Source: Micromonospora matsumotoense (lineage in GTDB: Bacteria > Actinomycetota > Actinomycetes > Mycobacteriales > Micromonosporaceae). From it: a stretch of 64,000 nt of DNA. The position numbers and the translations under genes were made by a program. The stretch is from NCBI RefSeq assembly GCF_900091525.1, contig NZ_FMCU01000023.1, forward strand, positions 1 to 64,000, read 5' to 3'. Positions 1-8,132 of this stretch are shown here, in pieces. The notes under the pieces were generated by a model. The model did not search any database and was not told the DNA's origin. It was given only the letters and a program-made list of their open reading frames with translations. The first letter of the stretch is position 1. The number at the start of each line of letters is the position of its first letter.

Positions 1-72
1 GACGTCGTCGCTGGTGAACCCATCAGCTCCGAGAGTACTCAGCCGTCGCGCGAACTCCTGGACATTGATCAT
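1..72 (-). CDS. N-terminus of an unrecognised gene, cut by the window edge
   Basis: A reading frame on the minus strand starts at ATG 72-70, with a GAGG Shine-Dalgarno-like stretch about 6 bases upstream, and stays open to base 1. The 24 visible residues (MINVQEFARRLSTLGADGFT, then SDDV) have a normal amphipathic N-terminal look and good GC3 periodicity. An upstream in-frame ATG at 84 is possible but is less well placed relative to the GAGG. Too little is present to assign a family. Confidence 0.4.
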   Translation of the reverse strand, partial: MINVQEFARRLSTLGADGFTSDDV

Positions 73-923
73 TTGCAGCCTCATCGTCGGATTGTCAATT
101 CTCCACCGTAACCCCCGCTTCAGTCGGCGGATCCGGCACCCGCCGTGCGGGCTACCGGGGCCGACAGCCGGCGCCAACAACTGCGACCGCTGCGCGGAAG
201 TCCGCAACTCTTCGGTGAGCTGATCGCGCACCTGCAAGGCCGTCACGCTCTGTGTTACCCATGCTGTCCCGCGAGGCCCGGAAATGGCCGCGATCCGCGC
301 GTTCCGGATCCCGGCAGCCGAAGCCCTGCAGCGCGCCTGGATGCGCCGAGACCAAGACGGGCGCGCACGATCGCCCGACGCCTGGTCGAAGCTGGTTCGA
401 CGCCGCGAACCTGTCATGCCCGGACACGTCCTGTCGTGGTCTGACAACCGCGTCCGGTGTCAGGTCGTGCTGTCCCAATCGGTGGTCTCGGTCCCCCGCC
501 GTCGGTGAGGGACTCGCTGTCGAGGAGACATGACCATGGCCGGTCGTACCCGTTCCGCCGTCACGGGGTGTCTGCCCGCCCCGGACAGGTGGCAGACAGG
601 GCCGCTGCTGACGTTCAGGGCGCCGCGGAGCGGCCGGGCGGGTCAGGACGAGGGCTGGGTGCGCAGCGCGGTGGGAACAGGGCCCACGGCGAGGTCGTCA
701 GGTCATTCCGGGCAGGACGAGTGGGCGGGTGCTGTCGCGGGCGTGATGTCGGTTGGCGGCGGTGATGTTGGTGAAGCCGTGGAGCTCGTCCGGGCCGGTG
801 GTGGGCGGGACTGATGTTCCCGGGCTTTCCCGGAGTCGCCGGCTCGGCCGGCGGGGCTGATCCGGGCAATTCGGATCGGTGCCTTCCCGGTGGTCGTCCG
901 CGAACGGCCACCGGGAACGCTGG
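73..923. other. Gene-poor stretch
   Basis: About 850 bases with no convincing gene. A possible start with a GAGGAG ribosome site lies at 530 on the plus strand, but the 94-residue product is low-complexity (Gly, Arg, Ala) and has no recognisable fold. Short reverse frames around 620-830 vaguely resemble decayed transposase, without enough signal to call. The stretch is best read as degenerate sequence between the edge gene and the secreted-protein pair. Confidence 0.4.
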
Positions 924-1271
924 TCAGCCGGCCCGGTAGGAGAGGTAGTAGCCCTCGTACGGCCAGCTGTGGAAGTTGTTGAGCTCGGCCGCGGTACCGG
1001 CGCAGTCGGAGGTCCGGTAGCCCGAGACGGAACCGAAACCGTTCCAGCCGATCGCCCAGATCGCCTCGGTCGGGACCGGGCGACAGATACCGTCGGGCGT
1101 GGCCTGCCTGCCGACGATGATCTGCGTGGTGGCCTGGTAGAAGACGAGGCCGACGTCGGGAACCTTGAGCGTCTCGACAGCGGCTGCCGGCGACGCCGGT
1201 ATCGTCAGGGCCAGTGTGGTAATCAATGCGGCGGCGAGACCCGCTGCGATTCGGCTGGTGAATTGGCGCAT
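924..1271 (-). CDS. Small secreted protein, possibly crystallin/inhibitor-like
   Basis: The 115-residue product has a classic Sec signal peptide: Arg at residues 2 and 7, a hydrophobic Ala/Leu core at about 9-25, and an Ala-rich cleavage area near PASPAAA (26-32). The mature part of about 80 residues holds two Cys (GICRPV and SDCAG), probably one disulfide, and is rich in Trp, Tyr and Gly. That composition suits a small beta-sandwich such as the beta/gamma-crystallin or peptidase-inhibitor I36 class, but no family motif is decisive. ATG 1271 is chosen because AAAGGGA lies about 7 bases upstream. It is divergent from the I36-like gene at 1492, with which it shares a 220-base promoter gap. Confidence 0.7.
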   Translation of the reverse strand: MRQFTSRIAAGLAAALITTLALTIPASPAAAVETLKVPDVGLVFYQATTQIIVGRQATPDGICRPVPTEAIWAIGWNGFGSVSGYRTSDCAGTAAELNNFHSWPYEGYYLSYRAG

Positions 1272-1491
1272 GGGTTTCCCTTTCGAGCGGCGTTCAGGGA
1301 CGGGGCCGGAGCTCGTTCAGCCCAGGGCTAACGTAGATGGTCGTCGATTTTATTTTCCGTGTCAATAAAAATCCGTCGCTGATCTCTGTCGCTGGGCGAC
1401 CTGAGTGCAGGGGCACCAGATGCTTGACGGTGAAAGTTTTCGGCGGTAGCTTGAGATTTACATCCAGATTCATCAATGGAAGGAGGTAGCC

Positions 1492-1902
1492 GTGCTGTGG
1501 AAATCCTTCGCCATCGCCGGGGCCGTCGCAGGTGTGCTGGTCATCGCCCCTGCCGCCTCGGCAGCCGCCCCCGCCGCCTCGGCGGCAGCACCCGGAGTGT
1601 CGATACAAGGGGGGGCCGGGTCCGGGAACTGCCCGCAGGGCTCGCTCTGCATCTGGCCCAACTGGAATCACCCGCCGCAGGGTCCCGTGGAGACGCCGTC
1701 TCTGATTACCAAAACCGAGTGGACCGGCAGCATCCAGGGATTCAACTTCTACAACGGCACAGGCCGCGACGCCGTAATATCCGGGTTCCAGTACGGCACG
1801 GGGGCCCCCTTCAAGAACTGCGCTCCTGCCGGCGGGACCGGGGGTGACCTGTATATACCGGCCAACGTGACGAAGGTGACTTGGCAGCTGACCCCCTGCT
1901 GA
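1492..1902 (+). CDS. Secreted peptidase inhibitor family I36-like protein
   Basis: The protein has 136 residues starting at GTG 1492, preceded by AAGGAGG at a proper distance. A signal peptide with a long Ala/Pro-rich c-region spans about residues 1-35. The mature part contains the pattern C-P-x-G-x-L-C-x-W (CPQGSLCIW), typical of I36 inhibitors (the Streptomyces metalloproteinase-inhibitor SMPI family), and two further Cys near the C-terminus (NCAP, LTPC) that would give two disulfides. Family members are exported and fold as beta/gamma-crystallin-like sandwiches; many have unknown targets. Inhibitor activity here is inferred from the motif only. Confidence 0.75.
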   Translation: MLWKSFAIAGAVAGVLVIAPAASAAAPAASAAAPGVSIQGGAGSGNCPQGSLCIWPNWNHPPQGPVETPSLITKTEWTGSIQGFNFYNGTGRDAVISGFQYGTGAPFKNCAPAGGTGGDLYIPANVTKVTWQLTPC

Positions 1903-2114
1903 TCCTCCACTCTGCGTCTGGCCCACCTGGGATTACCGGCGACAATTCTTATATATGCCATTGATCGTGGCGAAGGTGAGTGGGAATACGGTGCACGTCT
2001 GCTGATCTCCGCCGTTTTCTGATCTCCCGAATTCGGTGCTTCCGCTTTCTCGGTGGTCGTCGGGTGGGGACGACCACCGAGAAAACGGGCGACCGTGACC
2101 GGTGACCCAGGTTC

Positions 2115-3593
2115 TCAGTGGCCCACCGGCGGGATGTCCCCGGGCAGTAGCAGCCGGAGTTGCTCGGAGCTCGGCGTCGGTAGGTCGGCGAGCCGTTCGG
2201 CCTGCCGTTCGACCATGACGCCGAACAGCTTCCGTGCGCCGCGCCCATTGCCGAAGTTCGGTTGCTCGACGGCCTCGGCGAGCCGTTCCAGCACGGCCGC
2301 GCTGGTCGCCTTCGTCAGGTCGTAGTCGTGCTGGGCGGCCAGCCCGGAGACGATGGCGAGCAGTTCCTCGGGGCTGTAGTCGGCGAACTCGATGGTCCTG
2401 GTGAAGCGCGAGGCGAGGCCGGGATTGGTGGCCAGGACCCCGTCCATCTCGGCGGGATACCCGGCAACGATCACCACTACCTCGTCCCGGTGGTCCTCCA
2501 TCAGCTTGACTAGGGTGTCGATCGCCTCTAGGCCGAGGTCCGAACCGATGCCGAACGTACGGCCCAGCGTGGATGCCTCGTCCACGAAGAGCACACCGCC
2601 GAGCGCCCGCTCGAACACCGCTGAGGTCTTCAGTGCGGTGCTACCCAGGTATTCACCCACCAGGTCGACCCGGGTCACCTCGACGACCTGCCCCTTCGAC
2701 AGCAATCCGAAGTGGGCCAGCAGCCGCCCGTAGATGCGTGCGACGGTGGTCTTGCCGGTCCCCGGCGGGCCGGTGAAGACGAGATGCCGGCTCATCGGCA
2801 GCACCGGCAGGTTGGCACGCCGCCGCTGCTCACTCACCCGAATCAGATGCACCAGGGTCCGGACCTCGCGCTTGACCGCGGCCAGTCCGATCATGGCGTC
2901 CAGTTCCGCCAGCGCTGCGTCGACGTTGGTGACAGCATCGGCCTCGCCGGGACCACTGCTGCCGCCGCTGTGATCCGGCTCGTCGGTGCGGTCGCCGCCC
3001 GCCGAACCGGTCGCCTCTGGCAAGTTGTCGGGCGACTGCGTGGCGCGGACCGACACGAGCGGCCGGTCGACGCCCCGCACCGGTTCGCCGCCGACGTCGA
3101 CGAACCCGCACCCCTGGACCACCACCGGGGCGTCGGTCTCCACCTGTACGCCGTCCCCGCCGCAGCCGCGTGCCATCTCGGCCCGCATGTCCAGCCGGGA
3201 CTGGTCCCCCAGCACCACCGCTGACCCCGTCGTGCCGGTGAGCCGGCCGGAGCCCTCGGTGGCGATCCCGGTCTGCGAGGCACCCCGAACAGTGGTGTCC
3301 TCGACCCGGACGTCGGTATCGAGGGCACCATCGAGCACGATTCCGCCCTCGCCGCCGGTAATCGTCAGGCCGGTGAAGGTCGGGCTGCCACCCTGCACCC
3401 GTACGCCGTAACGGCCCGAGTCCTCGATGCGGATGTTCGCGTACCGGCCGGCTGCGGCCTGGATCAGCAGAGCATCCTCCCGGGCGCCCCGCAACACACC
3501 ACCACTGACGGGTCTGCTGCACACCTGCCGCCGTACCGCCTCACGCTTGGCCCGCTCCCACGCGGACAACCCACCTCCATCGGGATACCTCAT
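2115..3593 (-). CDS. Beta-helix repeat protein with C-terminal CbxX/SpoVK-type AAA ATPase
   Basis: The product has 492 residues. Residues about 45-165 consist of short repeats (SGRYGVRVQGG, TGIATEGSG and similar) typical of a right-handed parallel beta-helix. A linker rich in Ser, Gly and Asp leads to an AAA domain with Walker A GPPGTGKT at about 276, Walker B VLFVDEA, and the CbxX/CfqX-style helical lid. EccA, SpoVK and rubisco-activase CbxX belong to this AAA class, which remodels protein complexes. The first 23 residues do not belong to the fold: they match the start of IS630 transposases (see 3525-3593). The native N-terminus has therefore probably been replaced, and the annotated ATG may be borrowed. 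There is no obvious strong ribosome site. Confidence 0.7.
   Translation of the reverse strand: MRYPDGGGLSAWERAKREAVRRQVCSRPVSGGVLRGAREDALLIQAAAGRYANIRIEDSGRYGVRVQGGSPTFTGLTITGGEGGIVLDGALDTDVRVEDTTVRGASQTGIATEGSGRLTGTTGSAVVLGDQSRLDMRAEMARGCGGDGVQVETDAPVVVQGCGFVDVGGEPVRGVDRPLVSVRATQSPDNLPEATGSAGGDRTDEPDHSGGSSGPGEADAVTNVDAALAELDAMIGLAAVKREVRTLVHLIRVSEQRRRANLPVLPMSRHLVFTGPPGTGKTTVARIYGRLLAHFGLLSKGQVVEVTRVDLVGEYLGSTALKTSAVFERALGGVLFVDEASTLGRTFGIGSDLGLEAIDTLVKLMEDHRDEVVVIVAGYPAEMDGVLATNPGLASRFTRTIEFADYSPEELLAIVSGLAAQHDYDLTKATSAAVLERLAEAVEQPNFGNGRGARKLFGVMVERQAERLADLPTPSSEQLRLLLPGDIPPVGH
3525..3593 (-). mobile_element. 5' end remnant of an IS630-family transposase
   Basis: The first 23 codons of the AAA-protein frame read MRYPDGGGLSAWERAKREAV plus RRQ. 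Actinomycete IS630-family transposases very often begin M-R-Y-x-x-G-G-G-L-[TS]-x-x-x-R-x-x-R-E-x-[VL]-R before their helix-turn-helix. The match stops abruptly at codon 24, where beta-helix repeats begin, so this looks like a recombination scar of an insertion event. No matching transposase body or terminal repeats were found nearby. Confidence 0.5.
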
Positions 3594-3665
3594 CCCATCG
3601 ATCTACCCCAACCCAACGTCGCACAGACCACATCGGACGAACCTGACCATTCAAGATCTGTAGCG

Positions 3666-3860
3666 GGGCGTTGCCCGGTGGTGACGTACTCGACGACTAC
3701 GGTCCGGGCAGCGGCTGGGGCCACTCGCGCGATGTCGGCAGCGATTTCCACCACGCCGGCGTCTGGCGACTCGTACGCCTTGAGGTCCGTAGCGCAGCTC
3801 AAAGAACTCGCGGCGGTGACCCGCAGCGGTGAGATCGTTCAGATCGTACGGCGAGACTGA
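3666..3860 (+). pseudogene. Possible toxin C-terminal tail
   Basis: An open frame ends at TGA 3858-3860 with a segment reading SYALRSVAQLKELAAVTRSG EIVQIV. Its style (regularly spaced Leu/Ala, charged tail) resembles the last helix and strand of nuclease-type polymorphic toxins. No start codon with a ribosome site is seen and the upstream part is missing. The argument for a toxin remnant is mostly context: 15 bases later begins an immunity-like gene (3876). Low confidence; it could equally be chance coding. Confidence 0.25.
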
Positions 3861-3875
3861 GAGGGCAGGCAGCAG

Positions 3876-4229
3876 GTGGCTGTCGAATACCGATTGACTC
3901 TGGCCGGCGATATCCCGCTGGAGCAGGTCGCCGAACTCGTCGCGCCGGCAGGCGTCCAGGAGTCGGCACTGCCCGGATACCCCCGGCTGCTCAGCGCAGA
4001 CCTCCGAAACAGACTCGGATACACGCTGGGCATCTACGGCGGCAGCAACGGCTACTTCGATGCCGAAGACGACAACGGCTCGCAGTGGGAGTGGAAACGC
4101 CCGCGCTTCGGGATCCTACGGATGGCAGGCTCGAATCCGCTGCCGGGAGTCGGCGGTCGCCAGCGCCGCGGCCGGACCGGCCGTGCGGGACATGGACTGT
4201 GGCCTTGCCGGGGTTCTCGCATTCGCTGA
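3876..4229 (+). pseudogene. SitI3-like immunity protein, 3' end replaced
   Basis: GTG 3876 follows GAGGGCAGG. The first ~75 residues (VEYRLTLAGDIPLEQVAELV, ending NGYFDAEDDNGSQWEWK) match my recollection of SitI3-family proteins, the immunity partners of Myxococcus SitA3-type toxins that are common behind Rhs/CDI-like toxin tails in actinomycetes. Family members are about 140-150 residues and continue with a conserved Phe-rich region. Here the frame turns into Arg/Gly-rich non-homologous sequence after about base 4105 and stops at 4229, so the 3' half appears lost. It is probably non-functional. Confidence 0.45.
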
Positions 4230-4303
4230 GCATCCGACCGCCGGTCAGCGCGATCATGGTCGGGCGGAGTTGGTGCTCGCGGCCGCCGTGAACGGTGGCG
4301 CTG

Positions 4304-7030
4304 CTACGGCCGCTTGAGGCGCTGTGCGCGAGGTTGAGCCGCTGACGGGCCAGTGCGGTCAGGGGGAACCTCTGCCGCTGGTGGTGGCGAGACCGAGTAG
4401 ATGAGGCGGTCGACACGGATGGCGGCGTAGCCCAGGGTGGAGACGGCCGTAACGATCAGCAGGTCGGTGGCGGTGACCGGTTCGGTGCCGAGTAGTTGAC
4501 GCAGCGGCGGAGCGTAGATGGCGGCGAGTTGCAGCAGCAGTGCGGCACCGACGGCGGCGATCAGCATGGGGTTGGCCGTGGTGCCGGGGCGGGCGCGTGA
4601 TCCCAGGGCGACGGCGAGTTGGGTGAGGCCCAGTGCGAGGAACGTCAGGGTCTGCCACGGCCGGTCGGTGGTGTGCGCCCACACGCCGACGCCGATGGTG
4701 ACGGCGGCGATGACCGCCGCGACGCGCAGGACGCGTTGCCACAGGCCGGCGCCGAGGACGGTTTCCGCCGGCGGGCGAGGGGGCTTGCGCATGCCGTCGG
4801 GGTCGGCGGGTTCGCTGCCCATTGCCAGGCCGGGAAGGCCGTGGGTGAGCAGGTTGATCCAGAGGATCTGGGCCGGGAGCAGAGGCAGGGGCAGGCCGAC
4901 GAACGGCCCGACGAGCATCACGGCGATCTCGGCGGCGCCGCCGGACAGGGCGTAGAGCAGGAAGCGGCGGATGTTGGCATAGACGCGGCGGCCCTCCTGC
5001 ACGGCGGCGACGACGGTGGCGAGTTCGTCGTCGGCGAGGACCAAGTCGGCGGCTTGGCGGGCGACTTCGGTGCCGCGCTTACCCATAGCCACGCCGATGT
5101 CGGCGCGATGCAGTGCCGGGCCGTCGTTGACGCCGTCGCCGGTCATCGCGACGACCTGCCCGGCGGCACGTAGGGCGTCGATGATGGCGACCTTCTGCTG
5201 GGGGGTGGCGCGGGCGAAGACCCGTACGCCGCGGGTGGCTGCCGGGCCGGGTTCGGTGGTACGACAGTCGACGGCCGTCTCGCCGGCGTCGATGATGTGG
5301 AGTTCGGTGGCGATCGCGGTGGCGGTGGCGGGGTGGTCGCCGGTGATGAGGATCGGGGTGATGCCGGCGTCACGGCATGCGGCGATGGTGGTTGCGGCAG
5401 ACGCGCGCGGCGGGTCGAGGATCGCCACGAGGCCCAGTAGTCGTAGGCCGTGCTCGTAGCCTGCGGCGTCGTCGGGCACGGTGTCGCGTTCGGCCTGGGC
5501 CACGGCGAGGACCCGGTATCCCTCTCGGGCGAGGGTGTCGGCGCGGTCGGTGGCCTGATCCAGCACGTCGGGGTGGTCGGTGAGGATCGCCGGGTGCAGC
5601 AGCGACTCCGGGGCTCCCTTGCAGTTGATCTGGATGCGTCCGTCGGCCAGCTGGTGTGCGGTGCTCATCCGTTTGCGGTCACTGTCGAAGGGTGCCTCAG
5701 CATGCCGGGGCGACGCCTTGTGCAGCGCGTCGACGTCGATGCCGAGCTTGCCGCCGGCGGTCAGGAGCGCCGCCTCGGTGGGGTCACCGACGGCCAGCCA
5801 GTCGTCGTTGTCTCCGCTGGGCGCTCGCAGCGACGCATCGCTGCAGAGCACGGCCGCCCGCATCAGCTGCACGAGGTCGGGGGCCTGGTCGCCGGCTTGG
5901 TCGGCGACGATGCTCTCGCCGTCTCGGTGGATCTGCCCGTCCGGGGCGAAGCCGAACCCGCTGACCGAGGCGTCCCCATGCGGGGTCCACAGCTGCCGTA
6001 CGACCATCGTGCCTTCGGTGAGAGTGCCGGTCTTGTCGGTGGCCAGGATCGTCACCGATCCGAGGGTTTCCACCGCCGGCAGCCTGCGGATCACGGCGTG
6101 GCGGGCGGTCATCCGGCGTGCACCCAGGGCCAGGCTGAGGGTGACCACTGCCGGCAGTGACTCCGGTACGGCGGCCACCACCAGGCTGATCGCGGTGACG
6201 ATCATCAGCTGCAGCGGTTGACCGCGCAGCAGGCCGAGGGCCAGGACCAGCCCGCAGAGCAACAGCGCGCCGACAGCGAGCTGGCGGCCCACGCCGGCCA
6301 GGCGACGCTGCAGGGGCGTCAGGCCAGGGCTGGTGACCATCATGGCGGCGATGCGGCCCATCGCGCTGGCCGCGCCGGTCGCGGTGATGACGGCGCGCCC
6401 GCGGCCCCGGACGACGACCGTGCCCGCCGATACGACTGCCGACCCGGCTGGCGGCGAGCCGGCTCCGGTAGCGGCGAGGAATTTGTCGACAGGCGCGGAT
6501 TCTCCGGTCAGCGCCGCCTCGTCGACGAGCAGCGCGACCGACTCCACGAGGCGGGCGTCGGCGGGTACGACGTCGCCTTCGGCCAGGATCAGCAGATCGT
6601 CCACGACGAGATCCGCAGCGGGAACTTCGCGTTGCCTGCCGTCGCGGACTACCCGGGCGGCCGGAGCGGTCAGGGCGGACAGGGCGGTGATGGCCCGCTC
6701 CGCCTTGATCTCCTGGAGCACGCCGACGGTGGTGTTGACGGCGATGACCAGCAGGATGACGGCCGCGTCGGTGAAGTCGGCGGTCGCCAGGGTGAACCCT
6801 GCCGCGGCGAGCAGGACCAGCACCAGCGGGTCGCGCAGCTGCGTGGTGATCCTTCGCCACAGCGGTGTGGATTGTGGCGTTGGCAGCACGTTGCCGCCGT
6901 CACGCGCCAACCGCGCTGCGGCGTCGCCCGACGACAGGCCACCGGCATCGGCCGAGGCGGGGCGCAGTTCGCCGTTCGACCGGGGCTCCAAGCCCTCCTC
7001 CGGTACGACAGGCGTCGTGGATAGGGTCAT
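4304..7030 (-). CDS. P-type cation-transporting ATPase (P2A/CtpF-like)
   Basis: The 908-residue membrane pump has a cation-ATPase N-terminal domain (about 20-90), TGES in the actuator domain, the phosphorylation site DKTGTLTEG, and the hinge MTGDGVNDGPAL followed by GVAMGKRGTEVARQAADLVL. The M4 motif is PESLP, as in the P2-type Ca2+/Mn2+ group, and ten membrane segments are expected. In mycobacteria the homologue CtpF belongs to the dormancy regulon; here the next gene upstream is an Acg-like nitroreductase, which echoes that pairing. The transported ion cannot be decided from sequence alone; Ca2+ or Mn2+ is most likely. The start is ATG 7030. Confidence 0.9.
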   Translation of the reverse strand: MTLSTTPVVPEEGLEPRSNGELRPASADAGGLSSGDAAARLARDGGNVLPTPQSTPLWRRITTQLRDPLVLVLLAAAGFTLATADFTDAAVILLVIAVNTTVGVLQEIKAERAITALSALTAPAARVVRDGRQREVPAADLVVDDLLILAEGDVVPADARLVESVALLVDEAALTGESAPVDKFLAATGAGSPPAGSAVVSAGTVVVRGRGRAVITATGAASAMGRIAAMMVTSPGLTPLQRRLAGVGRQLAVGALLLCGLVLALGLLRGQPLQLMIVTAISLVVAAVPESLPAVVTLSLALGARRMTARHAVIRRLPAVETLGSVTILATDKTGTLTEGTMVVRQLWTPHGDASVSGFGFAPDGQIHRDGESIVADQAGDQAPDLVQLMRAAVLCSDASLRAPSGDNDDWLAVGDPTEAALLTAGGKLGIDVDALHKASPRHAEAPFDSDRKRMSTAHQLADGRIQINCKGAPESLLHPAILTDHPDVLDQATDRADTLAREGYRVLAVAQAERDTVPDDAAGYEHGLRLLGLVAILDPPRASAATTIAACRDAGITPILITGDHPATATAIATELHIIDAGETAVDCRTTEPGPAATRGVRVFARATPQQKVAIIDALRAAGQVVAMTGDGVNDGPALHRADIGVAMGKRGTEVARQAADLVLADDELATVVAAVQEGRRVYANIRRFLLYALSGGAAEIAVMLVGPFVGLPLPLLPAQILWINLLTHGLPGLAMGSEPADPDGMRKPPRPPAETVLGAGLWQRVLRVAAVIAAVTIGVGVWAHTTDRPWQTLTFLALGLTQLAVALGSRARPGTTANPMLIAAVGAALLLQLAAIYAPPLRQLLGTEPVTATDLLIVTAVSTLGYAAIRVDRLIYSVSPPPAAEVPPDRTGPSAAQPRAQRLKRP

Positions 7031-7095
7031 TGTGGTTCGCCGCCTTCTTCGATCGTGATGACAGCCTCGCGGGGCCGGTGGTGCGCGACGGCTGG

Positions 7096-8094
7096 TCAGC
7101 GCTCGATGACCTGTTCGGCAGGGATTCGCGGAGTGTGCGCAGCGGCGGTGCCGGCCGGGTCCGCGGTAGTGAAGCGCAGCACGAGCTGCGGGTAGCCGAG
7201 GTCGGCCAGCAGGCGCCGCAGCTGCTCACGGGTGACAGCCACTTCGATCGTGGCGCTCAACGGCAGGACGGATACTCCGAGTTCGGTGGCGGTGAGCCAG
7301 GCGGCGGAGAGCGCCTCGCCGACGCGGAGCCAGTCGAGCTTGCCGTCCTCGAGCCCGTAGAGGATCGCGAATGTGGCGGCGTTCTCGTGGGCCTCGGAGA
7401 TGGGCAGGTCCCCGTAGTGGCCGAAGTCGCGACCGGGCACGGTCGTCTGGGTGGCACGGTCACCGATGGCGGAGTCCGGAATGCCGGTGCCCAGCGGCCG
7501 GGTACCGCCGGTCCAGTAGGCGAGTTCGGCCTGCCAGGCGATCTCGTCGGCCTCGGTGCGCTGGGCGTGATCGACGGCGGTGGCCAGGTCGTACACCTGG
7601 TCGGGCTGGAGCAGGTGGAGGTACGCGCCGGCGGATTCGACGGCCGTGACGATGGAGTGCAGCTTGTCGGCGGCGACGGGGTCACTCACGGCGGGCCGGC
7701 GGTCGGTGTGCCGTAGGGCGATGGTTTGCAGGTGGCGTACCGCAGCCGGGGTTACCGGGATTCGGTGGTCGACGCGCACCTGCGCGAGGTGGTCGGGGTG
7801 CGTGGGGTTGGGCATCCGGGTGACGAGCGTGTGCCAGCCGGCTGCGGCCAGGCTGACCAGAGCATGGTGCAGCGCGGCGCCGCAGCTCAGGACGGCGAGC
7901 CGGGAGTCGGGGTCGGTGATCTCGAGGCCCCGGCTGTGATCGAGGTAGAGGTGCAGCTCGTTGCCGGTTACCCGCCAGCGCCAGGGTTGTGTGTTGTGGA
8001 TCGACGGGGCGTGTCCCGCCGCTGCTGCGGCGGCGGACAGCGCTCGGGCCTCGGCGCGGGTGTCGGCGGCCCGGATGGAAGCCTCAGTGCTCAT
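7096..8094 (-). CDS. Acg-family nitroreductase-fold protein
   Basis: The 332-residue protein starts at ATG 8094, with AAGGAGAT in front. The early motif HAPSIHNTQPWRWRV is the flavin-site signature of the Acg/Rv2032 and Rv3131 family, a nitroreductase fold whose mycobacterial members are DosR-regulated and may store rather than turn over FMN. A long C-terminal half mirrors the N-terminal half, as expected for this two-lobe family. A longer reading frame extends upstream to 8424, but that part overlaps the phosphoketolase gene antisense-free frame and lacks a ribosome site, so the ATG at 8094 is preferred. It lies 65 bases upstream of the P-type ATPase gene on the same strand and may be cotranscribed with it. 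Confidence 0.85.
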   Translation of the reverse strand: MSTEASIRAADTRAEARALSAAAAAAGHAPSIHNTQPWRWRVTGNELHLYLDHSRGLEITDPDSRLAVLSCGAALHHALVSLAAAGWHTLVTRMPNPTHPDHLAQVRVDHRIPVTPAAVRHLQTIALRHTDRRPAVSDPVAADKLHSIVTAVESAGAYLHLLQPDQVYDLATAVDHAQRTEADEIAWQAELAYWTGGTRPLGTGIPDSAIGDRATQTTVPGRDFGHYGDLPISEAHENAATFAILYGLEDGKLDWLRVGEALSAAWLTATELGVSVLPLSATIEVAVTREQLRRLLADLGYPQLVLRFTTADPAGTAAAHTPRIPAEQVIER

Positions 8095-8132
8095 GGTCGG
8101 ATCTCCTTCTGGGTGGTGGGACGTCCGACCGG

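Noticed and set aside
530..814. Plus-strand ORF of 94 residues with a GAGGAG in front
   Set aside because: The product is low-complexity Gly/Arg/Ala/Val sequence with no domain, and the region shows no codon-position bias distinct from other frames.
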